20,834 nucleotides of DNA from Prevotella sp. UBA6429. Lineage in GTDB: Bacteria > Bacteroidota > Bacteroidia > Bacteroidales > Bacteroidaceae. The notes under the pieces were generated by a model. The model did not search any database and was not told where the DNA came from. It saw nothing but the letters and a program-made list of their open reading frames with translations. The position numbers and the translations under genes are program-made. The stretch is from positions 1-20,834 of the forward strand of contig DJOV01000040.1 in the NCBI GenBank assembly GCA_002437285.1. Reading direction: 5' to 3'. Positions 15,205-20,834 of this stretch are shown here, in pieces; position 1 is the stretch's first letter; each line of letters opens with the position of its first letter.

Positions 15205-16293
15205 TCAAGCCTTGTCAGAAGCCTCGAAGGCCTCTTTCTCTGCTGCCGCAATGATGTCTTCCCGACTTTGCGCCTTGGCGCTGATGTCACTCAGGTCAAA
15301 CTCGCTATGGGCCGTGTCGGCATCGGTCTCCTGCTCGATGATGGTCTCCTGCCGCTCGCTGGCGGCACTCTCACGCTCGGTGTAGACACGCTCGCGGAAC
15401 GCCGTCTCGTGCTTCTCGCCAACAGGTTGTCCGTTGCCCCTCGACACGATGAACGCCGCACTCTCGTGCGTGTCGGGCAGTGCCTCCACAGGCTCCTCCT
15501 CCATCTTGGTGCGCTCGCCCTTGGCTGCAAACACCTGGTCGATGAACTGCGGTTCACGCTTCAGCTTGTTGAGCGTGTCCTTGGACGCCTTCTGCTGGCT
15601 CTCCTTCTTGGAGAATCCCTCGCCCACGCAACCGGCCATGCCCTCCAGATAGACCTGGTAGGTGAACGTGGGACTGCCGTTCTGGTCGCGTCCGCTCTTG
15701 ACCTCGCGAAACTCCATCTTCACCTTGTTGCGCTGTGTCCACTCGATGAGCTTGCTCTTGAAGTTGACCTCCTTGTAGGCCACCTTGTCGATGTTGATCA
15801 TCTGCGAGAGGATGCGCTTGTTGAGGAATCGCATGCAGGCATCGTATCCGCGGTCCAGATAGATAGCCCCCACGAGCGCCTCAAAGGCGTTGCCGCCCAT
15901 GTAGCTGTTGTGCGACACGGAGTGCCCGCTCGAGAGGACGAGCTTGCTGATGCCCATCTCCATGGCCAGCCGTCCGAGCGTCTCGCGCGATACCAGCTTG
16001 GAGCGCGTGTTGGTCAGGAATCCCTCTCGCTTGCCTGGGAAATGGCGGTAGACAATGTCGCCCACGGCAGCGTCGAGGATGGCGTCGCCCAGAAACTCCA
16101 GGCGCTCGTTGTTGACCGGCTTTCCCTTCTTGTTGCGGTGCATGACACTCTTGTGCATGAGCGCCATCTTGTAATAGCTGATGTCGCCCGGCACAAACCC
16201 TATGATGTCGCGTAAAGACAAATAAAGCTCCTTATCCTTTCGGAAAGGGAGCCTTATTGTTTCTATGAAGTCTCTGAATATAAACATATTCAT
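15205..16293 (-). CDS. rnc: Ribonuclease III with a long acidic C-terminal tail
   Basis: 362 residues. RNase III cuts double-stranded RNA in rRNA maturation and antisense decay. The signature ERLEFLGDA is at 63-71, giving Glu63, Glu66 and Asp70 as metal-binding positions. FEALVGAIYLD at 137-147 supplies Glu138; the position of E. coli Asp114 is Asn135, a substitution I believe occurs in this phylum. A double-stranded-RNA-binding domain spans about 176-247 (KLIEWTQRNK, then GEGFSKKESQQKASKDTLNK). About 105 residues after 257 form a Glu-rich, probably disordered tail absent from E. coli RNase III (226 residues). The start overlaps the fabF stop as TAATG; a second Met two codons on is also possible. 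The neighbours fabF and acpP are the common partners of rnc in Bacteroidetes and many other bacteria. Confidence 0.95.
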   Translation of the reverse strand: MNMFIFRDFIETIRLPFRKDKELYLSLRDIIGFVPGDISYYKMALMHKSVMHRNKKGKPVNNERLEFLGDAILDAAVGDIVYRHFPGKREGFLTNTRSKLVSRETLGRLAMEMGISKLVLSSGHSVSHNSYMGGNAFEALVGAIYLDRGYDACMRFLNKRILSQMINIDKVAYKEVNFKSKLIEWTQRNKVKMEFREVKSGRDQNGSPTFTYQVYLEGMAGCVGEGFSKKESQQKASKDTLNKLKREPQFIDQVFAAKGERTKMEEEPVEALPDTHESAAFIVSRGNGQPVGEKHETAFRERVYTERESAASERQETIIEQETDADTAHSEFDLSDISAKAQSREDIIAAAEKEAFEASDKA

Positions 16294-17555
16294 TATTCAG
16301 CATATTTCTTGACGATGATGCAAGCGTTGTGACCGCCAAACCCGAACGTGTTTGACAGTGCTGCGCGCACCTCTCGCTTCTGAGCCTTGTTGAACGTGAA
16401 ATTCATGTTGTAGTCGATCTCGGGATCGTCATCTCCCTCCTCGTGGTTGATGGTGGGCGGCACGATGTCGTTCTGCACAGCCAGCACACAAGCCATGGCC
16501 TCCACGGCGCCGGCGGCACCCAGCAGATGGCCCGTCATGCTCTTGGTGGAGCTGATGTTGAGCTTGTAGGCCTGCTCTCCGAACACGTCCTTGATGGCCT
16601 TGGCCTCCGAGATGTCGCCCACGTGTGTGGACGTTCCGTGCACGTTGATGTAGTCGATGTCGTTCACGGTCATGCCCGCGTCCTCGAGCGCGGCGGTCAT
16701 CACGAGCTTGGCTCCGAGCCCCTCGGGGTGTGAGGCTGTGATGTGGTAAGCGTCGGCGCTCATGCCCTCGCCTGCGATCTCAGCGTAAATCTTGGCACCG
16801 CGAGCCTTGGCGTGCTCCAATGTCTCGAGCACGAGGCAACCGGCACCCTCGGCCATGATGAATCCGTCGCGGCTGGCGCTGAACGGACGGCTGGCGTGCT
16901 CGGGGTCGTCATTGCGTGTCGACAGAGCCTTCATGGCGTTGAATCCGCCCACTCCCGTGGCGCAGATGGCACTCTCGGCACCACCTGAGACGATGACGTC
17001 AGCCTTGCCCAGACGGAGCAGGTTGAAGGCGTCGGCCACAGCGTGTGTCGACGATGCGCAAGCGCTTGTCGTGGCATAGTTGGGGCCGTTGAATCCGAAA
17101 TGGATGCTGATCTGTCCGGCAGCGATGTCGGAAATCATCTTAGGAATGAAGAAGGGGTTGAATTTGGGGCCCGCGTCGATATGCTGGCCGTAGTACACCA
17201 CCTCGTCCTGGAAGGTCTGGATGCCACCGATGCCGACACCGTAGATGACGCCGATGCGGGTCTTGTCCTCCTTCTCGAGGTCGAGCCCAGAGTCCTTGAC
17301 ACCCTGGATGGCGCTGATCATGGCCAGCTGCGTGTAGCGGTCCATCTTGCGCACTTCCTTGCGATCCAGGTAGTCAGTGACGTTGAGATCCTTCACCTCA
17401 CAGGCAAACTTCGTCTTGAAGTTTGTCGTATCAAAATGCGTAATAGGCGCAGCACCGCTCTTTCCGGCCACGAGGTTCTTCCACGTCTCCTCAGGTGTGT
17501 TGCCCACGGGCGTGACGGCACCGAGTCCTGTTACTACTACTCTCTTTAATTCCAT
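16293..17555 (-). CDS. fabF: 3-oxoacyl-[acyl-carrier-protein] synthase II (KAS II)
   Basis: 420 residues, the normal length. It condenses malonyl-ACP with acyl-ACP in fatty acid chain elongation in the cytoplasm. The catalytic triad is present: Cys166 in TTSACASSTH, His306 in NVHGTSTHVGD and His343 in STKSMTGHLLGAAGA, with Lys338 in the same segment. The N-terminus KRVVVTGLGAVTPVGNTPEE and the C-terminal SNTFGFGGHNACIIVKKY are typical. It lies 91 nt downstream of acpP, with a terminator-like hairpin between them, and is coupled to rnc through TAATG. It could be read from the acpP promoter by read-through or from an unseen promoter. Confidence 0.97.
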   Translation of the reverse strand: MELKRVVVTGLGAVTPVGNTPEETWKNLVAGKSGAAPITHFDTTNFKTKFACEVKDLNVTDYLDRKEVRKMDRYTQLAMISAIQGVKDSGLDLEKEDKTRIGVIYGVGIGGIQTFQDEVVYYGQHIDAGPKFNPFFIPKMISDIAAGQISIHFGFNGPNYATTSACASSTHAVADAFNLLRLGKADVIVSGGAESAICATGVGGFNAMKALSTRNDDPEHASRPFSASRDGFIMAEGAGCLVLETLEHAKARGAKIYAEIAGEGMSADAYHITASHPEGLGAKLVMTAALEDAGMTVNDIDYINVHGTSTHVGDISEAKAIKDVFGEQAYKLNISSTKSMTGHLLGAAGAVEAMACVLAVQNDIVPPTINHEEGDDDPEIDYNMNFTFNKAQKREVRAALSNTFGFGGHNACIIVKKYAE

Positions 17556-17579
17556 GGATAGAAAATGATGGTTAAAAAA

Positions 17580-17631
17580 GTTTAGCGTTTAGTGTGCTGG
17601 CAATGTGCCTGTACCACACTAAACGCTAAAC
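17580..17631 (-). terminator. Terminator/attenuator between acpP and fabF
   Basis: A perfect 17-bp stem (GTTTAGCGTTTAGTGTG on the minus strand at 17631-17615, pairing with 17596-17580) with an 18-nt loop is followed on the minus strand by TTTTTTAACC. It lies 15 nt past the acpP stop codon and 24 nt before the fabF start. It should end most transcripts after acpP and let a fraction continue into fabF-rnc, which fits the much higher need for acyl carrier protein. Confidence 0.85.
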
Positions 17632-17646
17632 GGGATGGCTATCAAC

Positions 17647-17883
17647 TTACTTGGCGTTCTCCTGGATGTAGTTGATGGCGTCCTGCACGGTCTGAATGGT
17701 CTCAGCCTTGTCGTCAGGAATAGAGATACCGAACTCCTTCTCGAACTCCATGATGAGCTCAACGGTATCCAGTGAGTCGGCACCCAGGTCGTTCGTGAAG
17801 CTTGCCTCGGGCTTAACCTCAGCCTCGTCTACACCCAGTTTATCAACGATAATTGCCTTAACTTTTGCTTCAATTTCTGACAT
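17647..17883 (-). CDS. acpP: Acyl carrier protein
   Basis: 78 residues, the usual length. It carries growing acyl chains in fatty acid synthesis on a phosphopantetheine arm attached to Ser37 in the invariant motif GADSLDTVELIMEFEKEFGI, where DSL is at 36-38. The acidic four-helix composition is typical (SEIEAKVKAIIVDKLGV at the start). It is first in the acpP-fabF-rnc transcript, with a matched Bacteroidetes promoter about 50 nt upstream and a terminator-like hairpin directly after it. Confidence 0.98.
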   Translation of the reverse strand: MSEIEAKVKAIIVDKLGVDEAEVKPEASFTNDLGADSLDTVELIMEFEKEFGISIPDDKAETIQTVQDAINYIQENAK

Positions 17884-17934
17884 AATTGTAAAGATTTAAA
17901 TTGATTATTACTTAGTTTCTTATCAAACAGGCTG

Positions 17935-17966
17935 CAAAGTAACTGATTTTTTGGTAAATACGCAAA
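17935..17966 (-). promoter_or_regulatory. acpP promoter
   Basis: On the minus strand TTTG (17966-17963) and TTACTTTG (17942-17935) are 20 nt apart. This matches the Bacteroidetes -33 element and, with one mismatch, the TAnnTTTG -7 element. Transcription would start near 17930, giving a leader of about 47 nt before acpP. Confidence 0.65.
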
Positions 17967-17992
17967 TATTTCCTAATAAAAATGCTTCACAA

Positions 17993-18019
17993 TTGCACAA
18001 ACACCCATGTATTGTGCAA
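17993..18019. repeat. Inverted repeat TTGCACAA-N11-TTGTGCAA, candidate operator
   Basis: A perfect 8-bp inverted repeat (17993-18000 and 18012-18019) lies in the intergenic region between the divergent acpP and DUF4254 genes. A third half-site, TTGCACAT, lies at 18049-18056 and overlaps the -33 element of the DUF4254 promoter. Such symmetry suggests a dimeric regulator acting on one or both promoters. No regulator is identified, and the repeat could be chance. Confidence 0.4.
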
Positions 18020-18048
18020 ATGTAATTGGCTAATTTACACGGATTTTG

Positions 18049-18079
18049 TTGCACATATCAGAATTAATAGGTATCTTTG
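18049..18079 (+). promoter_or_regulatory. Promoter of the DUF4254-GT9 operon
   Basis: TATCTTTG at 18072-18079 is an exact -7 match and TTG at 18049-18051 is the -33 element, with a 20-nt spacer. Transcription would start near 18085, downstream of a possible earlier ATG at 17982. This is why the start at 18105 is chosen for the gene. Confidence 0.7.
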
Positions 18080-18104
18080 CACGAAATCTAAATCTCTAAA
18101 CAGT

Positions 18105-18713
18105 ATGTCATTTACAGCACATTGCAACGAAATTTTTAACAAGGCCATCGAGGATTATCACATCACCGACAATGTCGACACCCCGCTCAACAATCCCTAT
18201 GACCGTGATGATATTGACAACCGTCTGTACCTGAAATGCTGGATCGACACCGTGCAATGGCACCTGGAGGACATCATCCGCGACCCGCACATCGATCCCG
18301 TGGAGGCTTTGGCCCTGAAGCGGCGTATCGACCGCAGCAACCAGGACCGTACCGACCTCGTGGAGCAAATCGACTCTTACTTCCGCCAGAAATACAGCGA
18401 CGTCACGCCGCTGGCCGACGCCCGCCTCAACACGGAGAGCCCCGCGTGGGCCATCGACCGCCTGAGCATCCTGGCCCTGAAGATCTACCACATGAGGGAG
18501 CAGGCCGAGCGCCAGGACGCCTCTGCCGAGCATCGCCAGAAGTGCCAGGCCAAGCTGGCCGTCCTGCTGGAGCAGCAGCAAGACCTCGGCACCGCCATCG
18601 ACCAGTTGCTGGAGGACATTGAGGCGGGCCGTAAGTACATGAAGGTGTACCGGCAGATGAAGATGTACAACGACCCCAGCACCAACCCCGTGCTCTACGG
18701 CAACAAGAAATAA
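18105..18713 (+). CDS. DUF4254 domain-containing protein
   Basis: 202 residues, mainly alpha-helical and charged, with no signal peptide or membrane segment. The recognisable DUF4254 blocks are WHLEDIIRDPHIDPVEAL at 52-69, RRIDRSNQDRTDLVEQID at 73-90 and NTESPAWAIDRLSILALKIY at 109-128, followed by a coiled-coil-like stretch at about 130-175. The function of the family is unknown. It commonly sits next to a GT9 glycosyltransferase in Bacteroidetes, as here, where its stop overlaps the GT9 start as TAATG. That suggests the two proteins work together in envelope glycan assembly. The same frame is open back to 17982, but that extension lies upstream of the predicted transcription start and has a composition unlike coding DNA here. 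Confidence 0.88.
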   Translation: MSFTAHCNEIFNKAIEDYHITDNVDTPLNNPYDRDDIDNRLYLKCWIDTVQWHLEDIIRDPHIDPVEALALKRRIDRSNQDRTDLVEQIDSYFRQKYSDVTPLADARLNTESPAWAIDRLSILALKIYHMREQAERQDASAEHRQKCQAKLAVLLEQQQDLGTAIDQLLEDIEAGRKYMKVYRQMKMYNDPSTNPVLYGNKK

Positions 18714-19756
18714 TGAAGACGGACCACATCCTCATCATCCGGTTCTCGGCCATGGGTGACGTGGCCATGACCGTTCCCGTGGTGTGCGCGCTGGCCCACC
18801 AGTATCCCCACGTGCGCATCACGGTGCTCTCGCGCCCCTTTGCCCGTCCTCTCTTCGAGGACCTCGCGCCGAACGTGGGGTTCATGGGTGCCGACACCAA
18901 GGGCGAGTATCACGGCTTCAAGGGTCTCAACGCGCTCTACCGCCGGCTCACGGCCAAGAACTTCACCGCCATCGCCGACCTGCACAACGTGCTCCGCTCC
19001 GACTACCTGCGCATGCGCTTCAACCTCGACCGCTACAAGGTGGCGCATCTCGACAAGCACCGGCAGGAGCGCCGCGCGCTCACATCGGCCCGCAACAAGG
19101 TGCTGTCGCCGTTGCCCACCGCCTTCGACAGCTACGCGAAGGTGTTTGAGGAGCTGGGCTACCCCATCGACCTCAGCCAGACCTATCCGCTCAGGCCCAG
19201 TGGCACGAGCCTGCGCCTGCTGCCCGAGGCCATCGGCGAGAAGAAGCCCTTCCAGCAATGGATCGGCATCGCGCCCTTCGCGGCGCACCCGGGCAAGGCC
19301 TACCCCATCGGGCGGATGGAGCAGGTCATCGACGGACTGTCGCGGAAGCATCCCTCCTGCCGCATCTTTCTCTTTGGCGGAGGCGACCGGGAGCGGGAGC
19401 TCATCGGTGGCCTTGTGGAGCGCCATCCCAACTGCGTCAGCGTGCCCGCGCTGCTCCACGGTCTCTCCGAGGAGCTCATCCTCATGAGCCACCTCAACGT
19501 CATGGTGAGCATGGACAGCGCCAACATGCACCTGGCCTCACTTGCGGGTGCCCCCGTGGTCAGCGTGTGGGGCGCCACCCACCCCTACGCCGGCTTCATG
19601 GGCTGGCGCCAGAAGGCTGGCAACGCCGTGCAGCTCGACATGCCCTGCCGCCCCTGTTCCATCTTCGGCAACAAGAAGTGCCTGCGCGGCGACCACGCCT
19701 GCATGGCGACCCTCGACCCGCAGCTTATAATAAATAAGGTGGAGGACAACCTGTAA
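18713..19756 (+). CDS. Glycosyltransferase family 9 protein (heptosyltransferase-like)
   Basis: 347 residues. GT9 enzymes such as WaaC and WaaF add heptose or related sugars to the lipopolysaccharide core at the cytoplasmic face of the inner membrane. The GT-B N-terminal start LIIRFSAMGDVAMTVPVV is at 7-24, IGIAPFAAHPGKAYP is at 184-198, and the donor-binding block VSMDSANMHLASLAGAPVVS is at 265-284, followed by WGATHP. Four cysteines near the C-terminus (312, 315, 323, 330; PCRPCSIFGNKKC then HAC) match the pattern in many GT9 proteins. The donor sugar cannot be told. It is translationally coupled to the DUF4254 gene and ends before a strong terminator. Confidence 0.93.
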   Translation: MKTDHILIIRFSAMGDVAMTVPVVCALAHQYPHVRITVLSRPFARPLFEDLAPNVGFMGADTKGEYHGFKGLNALYRRLTAKNFTAIADLHNVLRSDYLRMRFNLDRYKVAHLDKHRQERRALTSARNKVLSPLPTAFDSYAKVFEELGYPIDLSQTYPLRPSGTSLRLLPEAIGEKKPFQQWIGIAPFAAHPGKAYPIGRMEQVIDGLSRKHPSCRIFLFGGGDRERELIGGLVERHPNCVSVPALLHGLSEELILMSHLNVMVSMDSANMHLASLAGAPVVSVWGATHPYAGFMGWRQKAGNAVQLDMPCRPCSIFGNKKCLRGDHACMATLDPQLIINKVEDNL

Positions 19757-19790
19757 GGTCACGCCTCGCCTCTCCCGCAAATACCCATCA

Positions 19791-19826
19791 CGCCATGCCC
19801 GCAAGCCAGCGGGCATGGCGTTTTTT
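19791..19826 (+). terminator. Rho-independent terminator after the GT9 gene
   Basis: A perfect 12-bp GC-rich stem (CGCCATGCCCGC at 19791-19802, complement at 19809-19820) with a 6-nt loop is followed by TTTTTT at 19821-19826. It lies 34 nt after the GT9 stop and separates that operon from the DnaA-box region. Confidence 0.95.
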
Positions 19827-19828
19827 AG

Positions 19829-20156
19829 TGTGGATAACTCTGTGGATAAGTGGCTGACAAGTGTAGTGATAACCCTGTGGATAACCACTCCTTTATCCAC
19901 ACCCCCTGGCCGACACCCTCCGAAAGGTGGATATCCACAGGGTTTTGAAAAAGAAGACAACCATTTTTCCACAGTTTTTCATGGGGAAAAGATATAAACT
20001 TATTAACTTTGCATCCCAAACAACAATTGTGGATAAACGGCTAAGGAATTGAAAATCAACTGAAAGATATGATTTGGCTTTGTGGATAAATATGCCACTG
20101 GTGTGGATAGACCAAAAACCTCAAGAAGGGGCTTGCAGTTATCCACTTTATCCACA
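19829..20156. other. oriC: Cluster of DnaA boxes, candidate oriC
   Basis: Seven exact copies of the DnaA box TTATCCACA occur in 328 bp: on the minus strand at 19829-19837, 19841-19849, 19876-19884, 20028-20036 and 20081-20089; on the plus strand at 19893-19901 and 20148-20156. One-mismatch copies lie at 19931-19939 (ATATCCACA), 19965-19973 (TTTTCCACA), 20102-20110 (minus) and 20139-20147 (TTATCCACT, abutting the next box). Boxes at 19876 and 19893 form a 9-bp inverted pair with an 8-nt spacer. No protein gene is seen. An AT-rich tract follows directly. No dnaA gene is in the window, so this is an origin candidate by box density and DUE-like neighbour; a DnaA-titration site is the alternative. 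Confidence 0.8.
20004..20011 (+). promoter_or_regulatory. Possible nadA promoter inside the DnaA-box cluster
   Basis: TAACTTTG is an exact -7 match on the plus strand. TTTC at 19977-19980 could serve as -33, but its spacer of 23 nt is long. It lies about 210 nt before nadA, with three exact DnaA boxes downstream of it, so transcription would cross the candidate origin. Confidence 0.4.
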
Positions 20157-20217
20157 GCCTATCATCATACTCATTTTTTTTCTTTTAAAATAAAAAAGGA
20201 AAGATAATAATAATGAG
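20157..20217. other. AT-rich tract next to the DnaA boxes, candidate DNA-unwinding element
   Basis: After the last DnaA box the sequence becomes strongly AT-rich, with an uninterrupted T-rich then A-rich run at about 20173-20197 and GATAATAATAATGAG at 20203-20217. Origins usually have such an easily melted element beside the boxes. The tract also forms the immediate leader of nadA, so low GC alone is not proof. Confidence 0.55.
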
Positions 20218-20834
20218 ATGTCGTTGATAATCGTCCGGAGCAAGAAACAGACAACTGATATGATCAAGTCAAACTGGAAGGAAAAAGGGTTCGCTGATGA
20301 ACCCGTCGACAAGTCGCTCGACTTAAAGAAGGAGATACGCAAGCTGTGCCAAGAGAAGGACGCCATTATCCTGGCCCACTACTACACGACGGGCGACATA
20401 CAGGACATCGCCGACTTTGTGGGCGACTCGCTGGCGCTGGCGCGCAAGGCCGCTGAGACGGAGGCCAAGGTCATGGTGATGTGTGGTGTGCACTTCATGG
20501 CTGAGACGTGCAAGCTGCTCTCACCTGACAAGACGGTGCTCTGCCCCGACCTCACGGCAGGCTGTTCGCTGGCCGACAGCTGCAAGGCCGAGGACCTCAG
20601 GAAGTTCAAGGCTGAGCATCCCGGCTACCAGGTGGTGAGCTATGTCAACACCACGGCTGCCGTGAAGGCCCTCACCGACTGTGTGGTGACCTCCGGCAAC
20701 GCCAAGAAGGTCATCGACACCTTCCCCGCCGACGCCAAGATCATCTTTGGCCCCGACTACAACCTGGGCAACTACATCAACTCGGTCACGGGGCGCCACA
20801 TGTTGCTCTGGAACGGTGGTTGCCATGTGCACGA
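20218..20834 (+). CDS. nadA: Quinolinate synthase, 3' end beyond the window
   Basis: 205 complete codons are visible before the window edge, out of roughly 300-350 expected. NadA condenses iminoaspartate with dihydroxyacetone phosphate to make quinolinate for NAD synthesis, using a [4Fe-4S] cluster. Visible family blocks are ILAHYYTTGDIQDIADFVGD at 51-70, MCGVHFMAETCKLLSP at 88-103, PDLTAGCSLADSC at 110-122 and LLWNGGCHVH at 196-205. Cys116 and Cys202 correspond to the first two cluster ligands; the third lies outside. An alternative in-frame ATG at 20260 (MIKSNWKEKG) would drop 14 residues, and there is no clear Shine-Dalgarno site to decide. Partner genes such as nadB or nadC are not in view. 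Confidence 0.95.
   Translation, partial: MSLIIVRSKKQTTDMIKSNWKEKGFADEPVDKSLDLKKEIRKLCQEKDAIILAHYYTTGDIQDIADFVGDSLALARKAAETEAKVMVMCGVHFMAETCKLLSPDKTVLCPDLTAGCSLADSCKAEDLRKFKAEHPGYQVVSYVNTTAAVKALTDCVVTSGNAKKVIDTFPADAKIIFGPDYNLGNYINSVTGRHMLLWNGGCHVH

Noticed and set aside
15058..16215. 385-codon plus-strand frame opposite rnc
   Set aside because: The complementary strand encodes RNase III with its full signature and dsRNA-binding domain. The antisense product is a Leu/Ala/Val-rich shadow.
17982..18104. N-terminal extension of the DUF4254 protein from the ATG at 17982
   Set aside because: The predicted promoter (-7 at 18072-18079) lies inside it and the inverted repeat covers it; the extra 41 residues look non-coding. 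The start at 18105 fits family length.
1..20834. CRISPR arrays, tRNA or rRNA genes, insertion sequences, integrases
   Set aside because: No spaced direct repeats, cloverleaf or rRNA-like segments, transposase motifs or terminal inverted repeats were found on reading both strands. Short or diverged elements could be missed without a search.

Overview
The window looks like chromosome of a Bacteroidetes bacterium, most likely in or near Prevotella. The evidence is a SusC/SusD pair, promoters of the Bacteroidetes type (TAnnTTTG at -7, TTG/TTTG about 20 nt upstream), a bacterial GH3-family protein, a DUF4254 + GT9 pair, and acpP-fabF-rnc in one direction. Species cannot be fixed from sequence alone.

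Layout. (1) 1-284: non-coding DNA with a probable decayed fragment of a YVDKT-type AAA-ATPase/PD-(D/E)XK gene and a promoter. (2) 285-4627 (+): GH3 adenylate-forming enzyme, Ig-like lipoprotein and secreted DUF3108 protein, closed by a strong terminator. (3) 4710-10993 (+): a promoter and about 270 nt leader, then SusC, SusD and an SstT-like symporter. No carbohydrase or regulator accompanies them, so amino acid or peptide uptake is as plausible as glycan uptake. (4) 14782-10986 (-): a four-gene, tightly overlapping operon of lower GC. It encodes a 76-residue secreted protein, an MG2-like periplasmic protein, an O-antigen-ligase-like membrane enzyme with a C-terminal helical-repeat tail, and a small membrane-tethered HTH protein. 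This is the best candidate here for an undescribed system. (5) 17883-15205 (-): acpP, fabF and rnc, with a terminator-like hairpin between acpP and fabF and another after rnc. (6) 18105-19756 (+): DUF4254 protein and GT9 glycosyltransferase, coupled by TAATG and ended by a terminator. (7) 19829-20217: seven exact TTATCCACA boxes plus near matches, followed by an AT-rich tract, a strong candidate chromosomal replication origin. (8) 20218 to the edge (+): nadA, cut by the window end.

How the parts relate: regions 5, 6 and 8 are housekeeping (lipid synthesis, RNA processing, envelope glycan, NAD synthesis) around a likely origin. Regions 3 and 4 are accessory: nutrient uptake, and an envelope operon whose composition suggests acquisition. 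The two meet tail to tail with an 8-nt overlap at 10986-10993.
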